Assembly: GCA_037951105.1 (NCBI GenBank)
Contig: JBAMJV010000879.1
Location: 1 to 64,000, forward strand
Direction of reading: 5' to 3'
Source of the DNA: Echinarachnius parma
Taxonomy: Eukaryota; Echinodermata; Echinoidea; Clypeasteroida; Echinarachniidae
Length of the DNA: 64,000 nucleotides
In this document: piece after piece, positions 12,126 through 23,340 of the stretch
Numbering within the stretch: the first letter of the stretch is position 1
Layout of the letters: each line of letters starts with the position of its first letter
Translations under genes and position numbers: made by a program
The notes under the pieces: generated by a model
Databases searched by the model: none
What the model saw: the letters and a program-made list of their open reading frames with translations, nothing else
Told to the model about the DNA's origin: nothing

Positions 12126-12572
12126 TATATCCCTCAAAAGATCGTTTTACCATTGTATTTGACAAATGATAGTTTTGGACAACACGCGCAATCCCCGCGC
12201 AATCATGTGACCGGGCTGTTAGCAAAAAATTAACACTAAAAGTTCGTTACGCGTTCGTCCCATAGATCATGTGTTTAAGCAAAATGAACACGCGATCAAA
12301 TTTGTGCAGTACTCTATGGCGCACACGTTCTAGTCACGAGATTGACATTACTGGTAAAAACTAACACCCTGGGAAGAAGAACGCCAAGACAGCCAATAAG
12401 CACATCCGTGGGAGCGCTAGCACGCATTCATCGCGTATGTGCGCAACTGCCAGCGCGTTGGTGCGCACTCAGTTGTGCGTCTTTGTGATTGTGTGCGCAA
12501 AATAACAATGACTTTAAGCGTATTAGATGCGCCATGGTTCTGGAGGCTCATACTGGCTTCATTAATGTCGAT
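12126..12572. repeat. 700-bp module, copy M2 (truncated)
   Basis: Same start as M1, cut at TTAATGTCGAT where M3 begins; lacks the hairpin. Confidence 0.9.
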
Positions 12573-13278
12573 TATATCCCTCATAAGATCGTTTTACCAT
12601 TGTATTTGACAAATGATAGTTTTGGACAACACGCGCAATCCCCGCGCAAACATGTGACCGGGCTGTTAGCAAAAAATTAACACTAAAAGTTCGTTACGCG
12701 TTCGTCCCATAGATCATGTGTTTAAGCAAAATGCACACGCGATCAAATTTGTGCAGTACTCTATGGCGCACACGTTCTAGTCACGTGATTGACATTGCTG
12801 GTAAAAACTAACACCCTGGGAAGAAGAACGCCAAGACAGCCAATAAGCACATCAGTGGGAGCGCTAGCACGCATTCATCGCGTATGTGCGCAACTGCCAG
12901 CGCGTTGGTGCGCACTCAGTGTTGCGTCTTTGTGATTGTGTACGCAAAATAACAATGACTTTAAGCGTATTAGATGCGCCGTGGTTCTGGAGGCTCATAC
13001 TGGCTTCTTTAATGTCGATTGATTTTTATATCAAAATTTACAAGCGATTTTATGAAATATTCAGAGATTATCACTTATTTTGCTATAAGCTGAACACAAT
13101 CACTGATATTGATGAGTGATATAAAACAACTAACGAATGTGCTTGATTGTGATAGGCAATCTATTACCTCGGTGGGCTCAAAATGACTATTACCCTCAGC
13201 TACGCTTCGGGTAATAATCATTTTGAGCCCACCTCGGTAATAGATTTGACTATCACAAGAAGCCCATTCGTTAGTTGT
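12573..13278. repeat. 700-bp module, copy M3 with complete hairpin
   Basis: Full module ending in hairpin A (13126-13278). The open frame at 12886-13119 is found in other copies as well but has no known domain and ends inside the hairpin arm. Confidence 0.92.
13126..13278. repeat. Complex hairpin A (type copy)
   Basis: Outer arms ACAACTAACGAAT / ATTCGTTAGTTGT. Symmetric TC/TC internal loops at 13169/13234 and 13196/13207, then a 3-bp stem AGC/GCT and triloop TAC. Further copies: 13373-13543, 14150-14298, 47587-47744, with inverted ones at 11797-11876 and from 47745. Confidence 0.92.
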
Positions 13279-13281
13279 ATA

Positions 13282-13543
13282 TTAATTTTTATATCAAAAT
13301 TTACAAGCGATTTTATGAAATATTCAGAGATTATCACTTATTTTGCTATAAGCTGAACACAATCACTGATATTGATGAGTGATATAAAACAACTAACGAA
13401 TGTGCTTGATTGTGATAGGCAATCTATTACCTCGGTGGGCTCAAAATGACTATTACCCTCAGCTACGCTTCGGGTAATAATCATTTTGAGCCCACCTCGG
13501 TAATAGATTTGACTATCACAAGAAGCCCATTCGTTAGTTGTAT
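13282..13543. repeat. Partial duplicate of the M3 3' end with hairpin
   Basis: Repeats the last ~260 bp of M3 almost exactly. Confidence 0.92.
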
Positions 13544-13600
13544 ACTAACCCAACAAACACAATTGATTAGACCGAGTCGTATGTAACGACTATCTAATAT
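13544..13600. repeat. 55-bp satellite, one unit
   Basis: Single unit between the M3 duplicate and M4. Confidence 0.9.
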
Positions 13601-14298
13601 TATATCCCTCATAAGATCGTTTACCATTGCATTTGACAAATGATAGTTTTGGACAACACGCGCAGTCCCCGCGCAATCACGTGACCAGGCTTGTTAGCAA
13701 AAAACTAACACTAAAAGTTCGTTACGCGCTCGTTCCATAGATCATGTGTTTTAGCAAAATGCACACGCGACCAAATTTGTGCAGTACTCTATGGCGCACA
13801 CGTTCTAGTCACGTGATTGCTCTTGTTAATAAAAAACTAACACCCTTTGAAGAAGAACGCCAAGATAGCCAATAAGCACATCCGTGGGAGCGCTAGCACG
13901 CATTCATCGCGTATGTGCGCAACTGTCAGCGCGTTGGTGCGCACTCAGTTTTGCGTTTTTGTGATTGTATGCGCAAAATAACAATGACTTTAAGCGTATT
14001 AGATGCTCCATGGATACTGGCTTCATCAATGTCGATTGATTTTTAGATCAAAATTAACAAGCAATTTTATGAAATATTAAAGAGATTTTCACTTATTTTG
14101 CTATAAGATGAACACAATCCGTGATATTGATGAGTGATATAAAACAACTAACGAATAAGCTTGATTGTGATAGGCAATCTATTACCTCGGTGGGCTCAAC
14201 ATGACTATTACCCTCAGCTACGCTTCGGGTTATAATCATTTTGAGCCCACCTCGGTAATAGATTTGACTATCACAAGAAGCCCATTCGTCAGTTGTAT
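13601..14298. repeat. 700-bp module, copy M4 with hairpin
   Basis: Full-length, more diverged than M1-M3. Confidence 0.9.
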
Positions 14299-14742
14299 AC
14301 TAACCCAACAAACGCAGCTGATTAGACCGAGTCGTATGTAACGACTATCTAATACTAACCCAACAAACACAATTGATTATATCGAGTCGTATGTTACGAC
14401 TATCGAGCACTAACCCAACAAACACAATTGATTATATCGAGTCGTATGTTACGACTATCTAGCACGAACCTAACAAACGCAGCTGATTAGACCGAGTCGT
14501 ATGTTACGACTATCTAGCACTAACCCAACAAACACAATTGATTATATCGAGTCGTATGTTACGACTATCTAATACTAACCCAACAAACACAATTGATTAT
14601 ATCGAGTCGTATGTTACGACTATCTAGCACTAACCCAACAAACACAATTGATTATATCGAGTCGTATGTAACGACTATCTAATACTAACCCAACAAACAC
14701 AATTGATTATATCGAGTCGTATGTTACGACTATCTAGCATTA
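14299..14742. repeat. 55-bp satellite, eight units
   Basis: Regular units; the last bases of each alternate between CTAAT and CTAGC. Confidence 0.93.
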
Positions 14743-15167
14743 TATTCCACATACTAAGAATCTTGCTCTACGATTGGTCAAAAGTTAATCACGTGATGAA
14801 ATATAGTTTCGCCCATCGTTACACTCTGTAGATATCTTGGGTGAAAGTGCGTTGCACTCACTAGATAAAAAGTACTATCTACACTCCGCGGTTGCATTGA
14901 ATTGAATACCAATAAGTGGCGCGATAACTCTATGCGCGGGAATTACAAATTTAATTGTATTCGTTGTGCATACGGTATACGTAGTACACTGCATACGCTA
15001 TGCACTGTACATCGAGCATCGGAGGCGTCGATCAGCTGTTCGGAAAACACAATGCATTGGCCGGGGCGAGCATTGTTTGTGAACAATTGCATTGCATCGC
15101 GATCGACGCCCCTGTTGTAGTATCGTACATACACTGTTTGCATGCTCGTTCTGTGTACTCTACTAAA
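14743..15167. other. Upstream sequence of the recombinase-like fragment
   Basis: Less AT-rich than its surroundings, with an inverted pair GGCGTCGATC / GATCGACGCC (about 15026 and 15100). Could be promoter or 5' UTR; not established. Confidence 0.35.
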
Positions 15168-15389
15168 ATGGTGGCCACAAACATAAGGTTTGAGCTTTTG
15201 GATGAGGATGAAATGGACACGTTTTTACTGGAGAGTGAAAGTAAAAATACAAAGCGACAACTTAAGTTCAGCCTGAAAGTGTTCCAAGATTATTGCGATG
15301 CTGGAAGCATACTTTTTAACGAATTGTCTGACGTGGACTTGAAAGCGCTAGACCAAGTGTTGGGGAGACTCTATTTTCGCGTTTGTTGA
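15168..15389 (+). CDS. Fragment resembling the N-terminal part of Crypton/DUF3504-type recombinase proteins
   Basis: Seventy-three codons from an ATG in good context (AAAATGG). The pattern FLLESESKNTKRQLKFSLKV, then a DYC, then an ELSDVDLKALD stretch and LYFRV resembles the SAM-like helical region before the tyrosine-recombinase domain in Crypton-derived proteins (KIAA1958/ZMYM/QRICH1 group). It stops at TGA; the catalytic domain is not present nearby. An exon of a larger gene, a domesticated fragment or a dead element are all possible. Recognition is by pattern memory, so moderate. Confidence 0.5.
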   Translation: MVATNIRFELLDEDEMDTFLLESESKNTKRQLKFSLKVFQDYCDAGSILFNELSDVDLKALDQVLGRLYFRVC

Positions 15390-15532
15390 CTTTTGAACTG
15401 TTTTTTTGGAGTTTACATTTCGCGTTTTAGCTTTTGGAATTACCCTGTTACCGAAATTGGAATAACAAGTCACTGTTGGTAAGTAGATCAAACCTAGTAG
15501 TAACAGTACTTAGACTTAGAAGTTAGACTTAA

Positions 15533-15742
15533 GCCCGGCGCAGACAGAGCCGACTCGACCCGATCCGACTGGCTTTAATCAGGCTAGAGTTGGGCCTGTT
15601 CGGTCGGAGCAGATTTATCGTGTTGAATCGGCCCCAACTGGCATCCGACTGTCTCTCGACTGGCAAAATGTGTGTCGCGAGGCACTGAAAACTGAGCCGA
15701 TCGGAATGACAACCAGTCGAGTCGGCTCTGTCTGCGCCGGGC
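15533..15742. mobile_element. GCCCGGCGCAGACAGAGCC MITE, copy 1
   Basis: Terminal inverted repeats GCCCGGCGCAGACAGAGCCG and complement; interior also rich in GATCCGACTGG/CCAGTCG words. Confidence 0.88.
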
Positions 15743-15961
15743 ATTCTGAGTACTTAGAGTAGACTAGGGCCTAGGGGTAGGCCTGCTTAGACTACTAGTA
15801 CAGTAGTAGTACTACTAGACTAGATCTAAGTTCGATGTGAACCAGTCGAGTCGGCTCTGTCTGCGCCGGGCATTAGAGTACTTAGAGTAGACTAGGGGTA
15901 GGCCTGCTTACACTACTACTAGTACAGTATTAGTACTACTAGACTAGATCTAAGTTCGATG
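15713..15961. repeat. Tandem duplication of the MITE right end plus CTAG-rich flank
   Basis: 15713-15840 and 15841-15961 are near-identical, ending AAGTTCGATGTG. Confidence 0.9.
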
Positions 15962-15970
15962 TGGAATATA

Positions 15971-16140
15971 AAGCAAATAATCACCTTTTGGTTTCAGGCA
16001 ATGGCAAACTATCACTTCCTCGGCGATCTGAATGTATACGCTATCTTTCCTCAGCTTCGCTTCGGAAAGATAGCTACATCCAGCTCGCCTCGGAAGTGAT
16101 AGATTGTCCCATCGCCTTCACCAACGGTAATTATTTGCTT
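15971..16140. repeat. Complex hairpin B
   Basis: Outer arms AAGCAAATAA / TTATTTGCTT. TC/TC loops at 16020/16090 and 16051/16062, inner stem AGC/GCT, triloop TTC. Stem sequences differ from hairpin A. Confidence 0.9.
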
Positions 16141-16512
16141 ACTAACCCAACAAACACAATTGATTAGACCGAGTCGTATGTTACGACTATCTAGCACTAA
16201 CCCAACAAACACAATTGATTAGACTGAGTCGTATGTTACGACTATCTAATACTAACCCAACAAACACAATTGATTTGACCGAGTCGTATGTTACGACTAT
16301 CGAGCCCTAACCCAACAAAGGCAGTTTATTAGACCGAGTCGTATGTTACCACTTTCTAGCACTAACCCAACAAACGCAGCTGATTAGACCGAGTCGTGTG
16401 TTACCACTTTCTAGCACTAACCCAACAAACGCAGCTGATTAGACCGAGTCGTATGTTACCACTTTCTAGCACTAACCCAACAAACGCAGCTGATTAGACC
16501 GAGTCGTGGGTT
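16140..16512. repeat. 55-bp satellite, seven units
   Basis: Units with more variation (GCAGTTTATT, GCAGCTGATT) than the 14.3-kb block. Confidence 0.92.
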
Positions 16513-17202
16513 GGTTTCCTTGCCAAGTGATTTTTTGTTCAATTAATATATTTAATGTTTTAGAATGATGTATTTAATTGATAATGATTATTCCCATGGG
16601 ACCCCCTTTATCGTCACCGTCTGATAACCTGTAAGAAGCCTACTGGGTGGGAGGTAGATGAGGGCATGAGGCACACAGGTTTTCACAGCTTGATCGGGGG
16701 GGGGGGGGGCAATGTCCTACCCTTGCTTCCTTCACCACACCAACTGTTAATCCTCTATAGGCCTGACTAGGGTATAACCATTACGCGCCCCGCTAAGGGA
16801 GCATGATGTTTCTACAAAGGTGTGTGTGGGGGGGGGGGGGGGGGGGGGGGTGGTGTCGGGGTCAAGCTCTTGGTTGACAGTTGTCCTTTTTTGTGTTCAT
16901 ATTGGGGGTCACGCGTCCCTTCATGCCCCCCGCCCCCACAGTTGCACACCTGACAAAGAACAATCTATTAATCAACGCGCCGAGCATCATGGCTGATGGT
17001 GTGAATTAGATCCTTGATTAACATGCAGCTATGCATGCTTATAGCTCAAAGGCTTAGTATCAACCTCCTTGAGTAAAACAGGGGAACGTTAGTGTATGTA
17101 TGCACGAACGATAACTATGCCACGTTTACAACGAGTAGGCTATACCATTTAAGAAGGCGAAACCCAGGGGGAGCAATAATGATTTCTTATTTAAAAATTG
17201 CA
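16513..17202. other. Non-coding with two poly-G runs
   Basis: G runs at about 16686 and 16828-16850; nothing else recognised. Confidence 0.55.
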
Positions 17203-17330
17203 GTTAAAGGGGTAGCTCAGTTTTGGTATAGAGGGCGCTGCACGAAATAATTTGTTTGTGAGATAATGATAAACTGAGTGTAAAATTTGAAAGAGCAAAC
17301 AATTTTAATGACGAAGGCCCGAACCAATAT
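17203..17330. mobile_element. TTAA-ended MITE, partial inverted copy
   Basis: TTAAAGGGGTAGCTCAGTTT followed by GAGGGCGCTGCAC, i.e. the right end of the family in opposite orientation; the rest is diverged. Confidence 0.65.
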
Positions 17331-17596
17331 ATCACGGCACTCCCACTTAAGCCCTTAAAAAAACAAAATTATTTCAACAATATTGATCAATTAGTTTGGT
17401 CAATATACATTAGATCATTTTGGAAACTTTCCAATGCTGATATTTAATAAATGTTCCTTTAGTTTGACCGATGTAATGATTGCAATCGTATTAAAGCCAA
17501 ATAACAGTACGGGGAAACGTCCAACACACAACAATGTAAACAATGTAAATGCTTTCATCACTCACCACGTGAAAGAATATATCATAACTATATAAA

Positions 17597-17914
17597 GCCC
17601 AGCGCAGACAGAGCCGACTCGACCCGATCCGACTCGACCCGATCCGACAAGTTTTCAGCCTGATTAACACAGTATGCGCTGCCTCAGGACTCCGGTTTTT
17701 CCAGTCAAGTGCCAGTCGGAGGTCATTCGAGGACGATTCAACATGTTGGATCAGCTCCGACTGAGTGAAACTGACTCTAGCCTGACTGGAAACCAGTCGG
17801 ATCGGGTCGAGTCGGCTCTGTCTGCGCCGGGCTTAAGGCAACGTTTAAATACACAGAGCCGATCCGATGGAAAAGCAGTCGGATCGGGTCGAGTCGGCTC
17901 TGTCTGCGCCGGGG
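17597..17914. mobile_element. GCCC..CGCAGACAGAGCC MITE, copy 2 with duplicated right end
   Basis: GCCCAGCGCAGACAGAGCCG to GGCTCTGTCTGCGCCGGGC at 17832, followed by a second right end to 17914. Confidence 0.85.
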
Positions 17915-19715
17915 TTTAGATGTTAATGTAAAGATGTAGACAGAAACTGCTTTGAAATTTAGTAATTGAGCATTTCATGGTTCCAAAATAAAACAACCGT
18001 TGTCAAAGTCCAATTTAACGGCACGCGGAACCGCTTATACGCTACGTGCAAAAGACCATGCGGTTTGCGAAATGCGGGCTTGTCGATATCTCCAGCCCAG
18101 CGCTAGCGGCGCGGACAGATGTGAACGGGCAGTGGATTTATAGCCACATTTCATGGGCGGCCATTGGATTTCTTCCGATATTTCAGCATTAAACGATGCT
18201 ATGGTTCGGATTTTACCACACTAGCCCATTTGTATACTTATTCAACAATATTGATCAATAAGTTTGGCCAATATAGATGTTTTCGGTAATTACTTTCCCA
18301 ATACTCATATTTGTCTTTAAGTATATTACTTCATACCATTTGGACTACTGAATCTTGTCTTGAAAGTTATTTTTTAAAGGATAAGTTATATTAAACAACA
18401 GTATGTTTGGGTATGTGTGTGTTTTTTGCGATAGTCTGTCTGTACTTATATACGTCTGTGTGTTTCATGTGTTTGTGCGCGAGTATATGCGTTACATTCA
18501 ATGTTTGTACGCGAGTATATATATATATTGCGTATAATATTGGTGTGTGTCCGTGCGTGAATCTGTTTGTACGTTCATGTTTGTTCTTCCATGTTCCTAT
18601 GAGCGGCAAACACATGCGAATGATGTAGATGTGGAATTTATATAATGCCAGCGTTCTATAAAACCATATTTAGTGCATAATTTTGCTTATATACGACACC
18701 AGTCTGGCGCTGCAGATAATCATGGGCAGAGCCCCCTGCAGCCCACAAGGTCGCATAGTAGTAAACATTCCACCTATAGACTTACACACTATAATCTATG
18801 ATTTCAAACTAACATAAAATGATCATCATTGCATGAAGATTTTTAATTTTGTTATATATCTGCATATCATGGTAGATCATCAACAGAAAAAAAATGATGC
18901 AGCAAAACATCAATAAAATGAGCCTTGAATGGAGACTATAAGCATTTTGCAGTAAAAAGGCAAAGAGATAGAAGATCTGCATTCGCTGTAGATCCACAAA
19001 GTCATTATTTGCCTGATTCGTCCAAACTTTGGGTGCCTTATGGAAGGAAACATGACCTTAATGGCAAATTTAACATAGCCTACAATTAGAGATTATCAGA
19101 ATATAAGTATTTTTAATGATTTTTTTAATTTTTGTGTCAAAACGTCATCTAACATCTGCTAGTTCCAACATTCCGGCATGGCGGATGCAATAGGTACGTG
19201 CGACCCCAAGGCTTCCCCAATCGGAGATGTAACATTACAAAATCTTTAAAATATTGTCTATAGCACATGATGATACATCTATGAAGTCTACCATATACGT
19301 CCCAGCGCCCCCGCCCCCGTTCCGCCCCGCCCCCGCCCGGCCCCCACCCACCGGCCCGTGGCCCCCATCCCTAGTTGGCGACTATTACCTACGCCACCAA
19401 AGATTACCATTATCCAATCCAAGCGAAAAAAACTCAGCATTAGTTTGTAATTATATCGAAAACATCAACATAATTATCAGTTCATCGTGGGAACACTAAT
19501 GCTCATTTCAAGAGAGTAGTGCAGTTCTGTAAATGCATCCGTCTTATTTCTATGGTAATAAATCGTGTTATGGGCGTCGTGTGAGAGGCGTGGATCAAGT
19601 CGCAGATCTATTATGTAGACACTTACTATTATCTTGTTCATTAACTACTACTATACCAGTGGGACAAACTCTGCGACATATCAAAGTGATTCATTAACTG
19701 TGTACAATTCAGACC
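17915..19715. other. Non-coding; duplicated short segment and C-rich tract
   Basis: TCAACAATATTGATCAAT occurs at 17374 and 18241 with similar following sequence. A C-rich tract at 19310-19370 could form i-motif/G4. No gene recognised. Confidence 0.5.
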
Positions 19716-20035
19716 ATAGGCCCGGATTCACAAAGCAGGTTTGTAGGAGGTTTGTACAAACCATGGTTTATCCATGGTCTACATCTATGGAGTGCCATTT
19801 GTAAACTCCTTACTTGTTAACAATGTTGGTGGTACAAATTTACAAAATGTACCAAATAAATGTTTGTCGTCTCACATGGTGAAATTTGCTGGTTAGCAAG
19901 CACTAACTGTCATATCATTAGAAATTATAAATTGTTTTACTTGTATACGAGCAGCACTCCATAGATGTAGACCATGGATAAACCATGGTTTGTACAAACC
20001 TCCTATACAAACCTCCTTTGTGAATCCGGGCCTAT
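19716..20035. mobile_element. 320-bp foldback MITE
   Basis: Ends ATAGGCCCGGATTCACAAAG and complement, arms of roughly 80 bp including ACAAACCATGGTTTATCC. Confidence 0.87.
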
Positions 20036-20175
20036 CACTCGGACATGTCGGAGCTTCCACATTTCCCTCAAACCTTGTTGTTTGGCTTGGAAACAATGAA
20101 ATGGGTTGAGCTATGTTTAAATGTCTCCCTAGTTATAGATACACGTTTATTAAAAAGCGTTCCGGAATGCTTTTC

Positions 20176-21717
20176 GAGTGTAGCCAGAACCAGTGGGGAT
20201 TGAGTGTAGCCAGAACCAGTTGGGATTGAGTGTAGCCAGAACCAGTTGGGATTGAGTGTAGCCAGAACCAGTGGGGATTTAGTGTAGCCAGAACCAGTGG
20301 GGATTGAGTGTAGCCAGAACCAGTGGGGATTGAGTGTAGCCAGAACCAGTGGGGATTGAGTGTAGCCAGAACCAGTGGGGATTGAGTGTAGCCAGAACCA
20401 GTGGGGATTGAGTGTAGGCAGAACCAGTGGGGATTGAGTGTAGCCAGAACCAGTGGGGATTGAGTGTAGCCAGAACCAGTGGGGATTGAGTGTAGGCAGA
20501 ACCAGTGGGGATTGAGTGTAGCCAGAACCAGTGGGGATTGAGTGTAGCCAGAACCAGTGGGGATTGAGTGTAGCCAGAACCAGTGGGGATTGAGTGTAGG
20601 CAGAACCAGTTGGGATCGAGTGTAGCCAGAACCAGTGGGGATTGAGTGTAGCCAGAACCAGTGGGGATTGAGTGTAGCCAGAACCAGTTGGGATTGAGTG
20701 TAGCCAGAACCAGTGGGGATTGAGTGTAGCCAGAACCAGTGGGGATTGAGTGTAGCCAGAACCAGTGGGGATTGAGTGTAGCCAGAACCAGTGGGAATTG
20801 AGTGTAGCCAGAACCAGTGGGGATTGAGTGTAGCCAGAACCAGTGGGGATTGAGTGTAGCCAGAACCAGTGGGGATTGAGTGTAGCCAGAACCAGTGGGG
20901 ATTGAGTAGGCATAACCAGTGGGGATTGAGTGTAGCCAAAACCAGTGGGGATTGAGTGTAGCCAGAACCAGTGGGGATTGAGTGTAGCCAGAACCAGTGG
21001 GGATTGAGTGTAGCCAGAACCAGTCGGGATTGAGTGTAGGCAGAACCAGTGGGGATTGAGTGTAGGCAGAACCAGTGGGGATTGAGTGTAGCCAGAACCA
21101 GTGGGGATTGAGTGTAGCCAGAACCAGTGGGGGATTGAGTGTAGGCAGAACCAGTTGGGATCGAGTGTAGCCAGAACCAATGGGGATTGAGTGTAGCCAG
21201 AACCAGTGGGGATTGAGTGTAGCCAGAACCAGTGGGGATTGAGTGTAGCCAGAACCAGTGGGGATTGAGTGTAGGCAGAACCAGTGGGGATTGAGTGTAG
21301 CCAGAACCAGTTGGGATTGAGTGTAGGCAGAACCAGTGGGGATTGAGTGTAGGCAGAACCAGTGGGGATTGAGTGTAGGCAGAACCAGTGGGGATTGAGT
21401 GTAGGCAGAACCAGTGGGGATTGAGTGTAGCCAGAACCAGTTGGGATTGAGTGTAGCCAGAACCAGTTGGGATTGAGTGTAGCCAGAACCAGTTGGGATT
21501 GAGTGTAGCCAGAACCAGTGGGGATTGAGTGTAGGCAGAACCAGTGGGGATTGAGTGTAGGCAGAACCAGTGGGGATTGAGTGTAGGCAGAACCAGTGGG
21601 GATTGAGTGTAGCCAGAACCAGTGGGGATTGAGTGTAGGCAGAACCAGTGGGGATTGAGTGTAGCCAGAACCAGTTGGGATCGAAAGTAGCCAGAACCAG
21701 TGGGGATTGAGTGTAGG
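20176..21717. repeat. 26-bp minisatellite, about 59 units
   Basis: Unit AGCCAGAACCAGTGGGGATT plus GAGTGT. Variants are C/G at the fourth base, G/T in GGGG and T/C in ATT. As 26 is not a multiple of three and the unit lacks stops on the minus strand, all three minus frames stay open for about 1.5 kb. Confidence 0.97.
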
Positions 21718-22060
21718 CCATACAATCCGACATTACTTAAAGGGCATCAAGCGTGGGGATGCTACATAGCGGGTCGCCATTTTGAACTGGGTTAGTTTGC
21801 GCGCACCGCATGACACTGAGCTAACGTGCATTACGCACCGTGCGCAACGCGTATGCAAGATGGCGCCGCGCATCTCATTTGACGAATCTGAACTACCTTT
21901 AATTCACCTTTTCCGCTATACACGTACGTATAGATAAACAGTGATCTTTTTCATCAAAACTTTCACAGATCATTCAAAAGAATCTTCCAATGATATTGGT
22001 ATAATATGATTTAAGTCTCAAATGTCACTTTTGGAAAATTGTATGAAGTTAATGGTCACT
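21718..22060. other. Non-coding, nothing recognised
   Basis: Locally GC-richer near 21780-21880; no gene. Confidence 0.5.
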
Positions 22061-22065
22061 TGAAA

Positions 22066-22149
22066 TGGCGTGATATACATTCCCAGTGAGTGATATACAT
22101 TCCCAGTGAGTGATATACATTCCCAGTGAGTGATATACATTCCCAGTGA
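22066..22149. repeat. 20-bp tandem repeat, four units
   Basis: TGATATACATTCCCAGTGAG repeated. Confidence 0.95.
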
Positions 22150-22947
22150 ACTTTCGCAAAGGGGTGATTTGTGAATTTAAGTGTTACTCTTTTGGTAATT
22201 CAAGATGTATTCCTTGTGTTAAATTTAGTCCATTGACAAAATAAATGACGACAAATGACTCGATTTATTCACAGGGCTAAAGTGAACCCACGTTTGAGAA
22301 TCTCTCACAAAGATGCCCAATTATGTAATAATTTCAGGGGAATACCCACTTTTACAAAGTTGCTTATACGGTGTATCTCTGATAAATTTTACATTTGTAT
22401 TGTATTGTTTTAATTGTTGAATAAATGAATAAATAAAGAGCCCAGTATATTCCTGACATGATCTGAAGGGCCAACGCGAGGGGCAACCTCGTTTTGGGGA
22501 TGATGCGATATGGAAATAACACAAATATAAACAATACAAAAATACAGGAATGGAAGTATGTCTTTAAAACTTTTCTCGTTAGTTTGTTTTGATTCTTGTT
22601 TCATCCTGAGTATCTCCGTGTTTGAATTTACGTTCTAAAAGCGATAAAGTAGTTAAATTTCAAAATTAGAGTGTTATCATTTTGCGGAGTGTACTGCCGT
22701 GACGACGGCGCCAAGTTGTAAATGAATGCAGATGTAACGAACTTAGTGAGTTTATTCCTCCAAGTATAAGTTCCCATGGTTACACATATCCCCTTCTACC
22801 TAGCTAGAGATCACGTGATGATGTATATCGTTAATGTATTTGTTAGATCCCTGGTTGTATTATCGGCTCTCCCATGTCTGCACGCCAGGGAACGGAATTA
22901 CGCAGAAAAGTCAGTGACTTCTTAAAGGTCTTGAAACTTTTGCATCA

Positions 22948-22949
22948 TT

Positions 22950-22998
<49 letters not shown>

Positions 22999-23028
22999 CG
23001 ATGATGATGATGATAATGATGATGATCC
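22948..23028. repeat. (GAT)n microsatellite
   Basis: Slightly interrupted trinucleotide run; the poly-Asp open frame here is an artefact. Confidence 0.95.
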
Positions 23029-23307
23029 ACATCAGCACTTGTATGGCGCTATTTGGACGTTGATAGATCTTCGTATACGTTTATTGATATTTATGTTCCG
23101 CAATGCTGTATCGTCTGGAGCCAGTGTGTGAGGGTTCACATGCCCTAGGGCAACAGTAATGTACTTTACTTTTGTGAACCCTGGCCCACACACTGCTCCT
23201 CACTATTTTCTTTGTCTATTTTCTTCAGTCTTGTAACTTGTATTTTTGTATTATGTGCGTATATAGTTGTGTTGTATTTTACATTGTATTATGCTTTTTG
23301 GTCGAAT

Positions 23308-23308
23308 A

Positions 23309-23339
<31 letters not shown>

Positions 23340-23340
23340 T
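23308..23340. repeat. (AAT)n microsatellite
   Basis: Pure run. Confidence 0.95.

Noticed and set aside
12886..13119. 77-codon frame, found again at 47359-47583
   Set aside because: It is conserved only because the 700-bp module is duplicated; it runs into the hairpin arm, is broken in other copies and has no recognisable domain.
13126..13278. Hammerhead or other known self-cleaving ribozyme
   Set aside because: The hammerhead core (CTGATGA and GAAA) is absent and no other known ribozyme signature was recognised.
20176..21717. Regular direct repeats resembling a CRISPR array
   Set aside because: Units are contiguous with no unique spacers, in an animal genome with no cas genes.
20068..21733. 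Three long overlapping minus-strand frames (370-530 codons) of repeated Ser/Pro/His/Trp peptides
   Set aside because: They are the three frames of one 26-bp minisatellite whose unit lacks stops; no start context, domain or splice support.
22874..23131. Poly-Asp open frame
   Set aside because: Translation of a GAT microsatellite.
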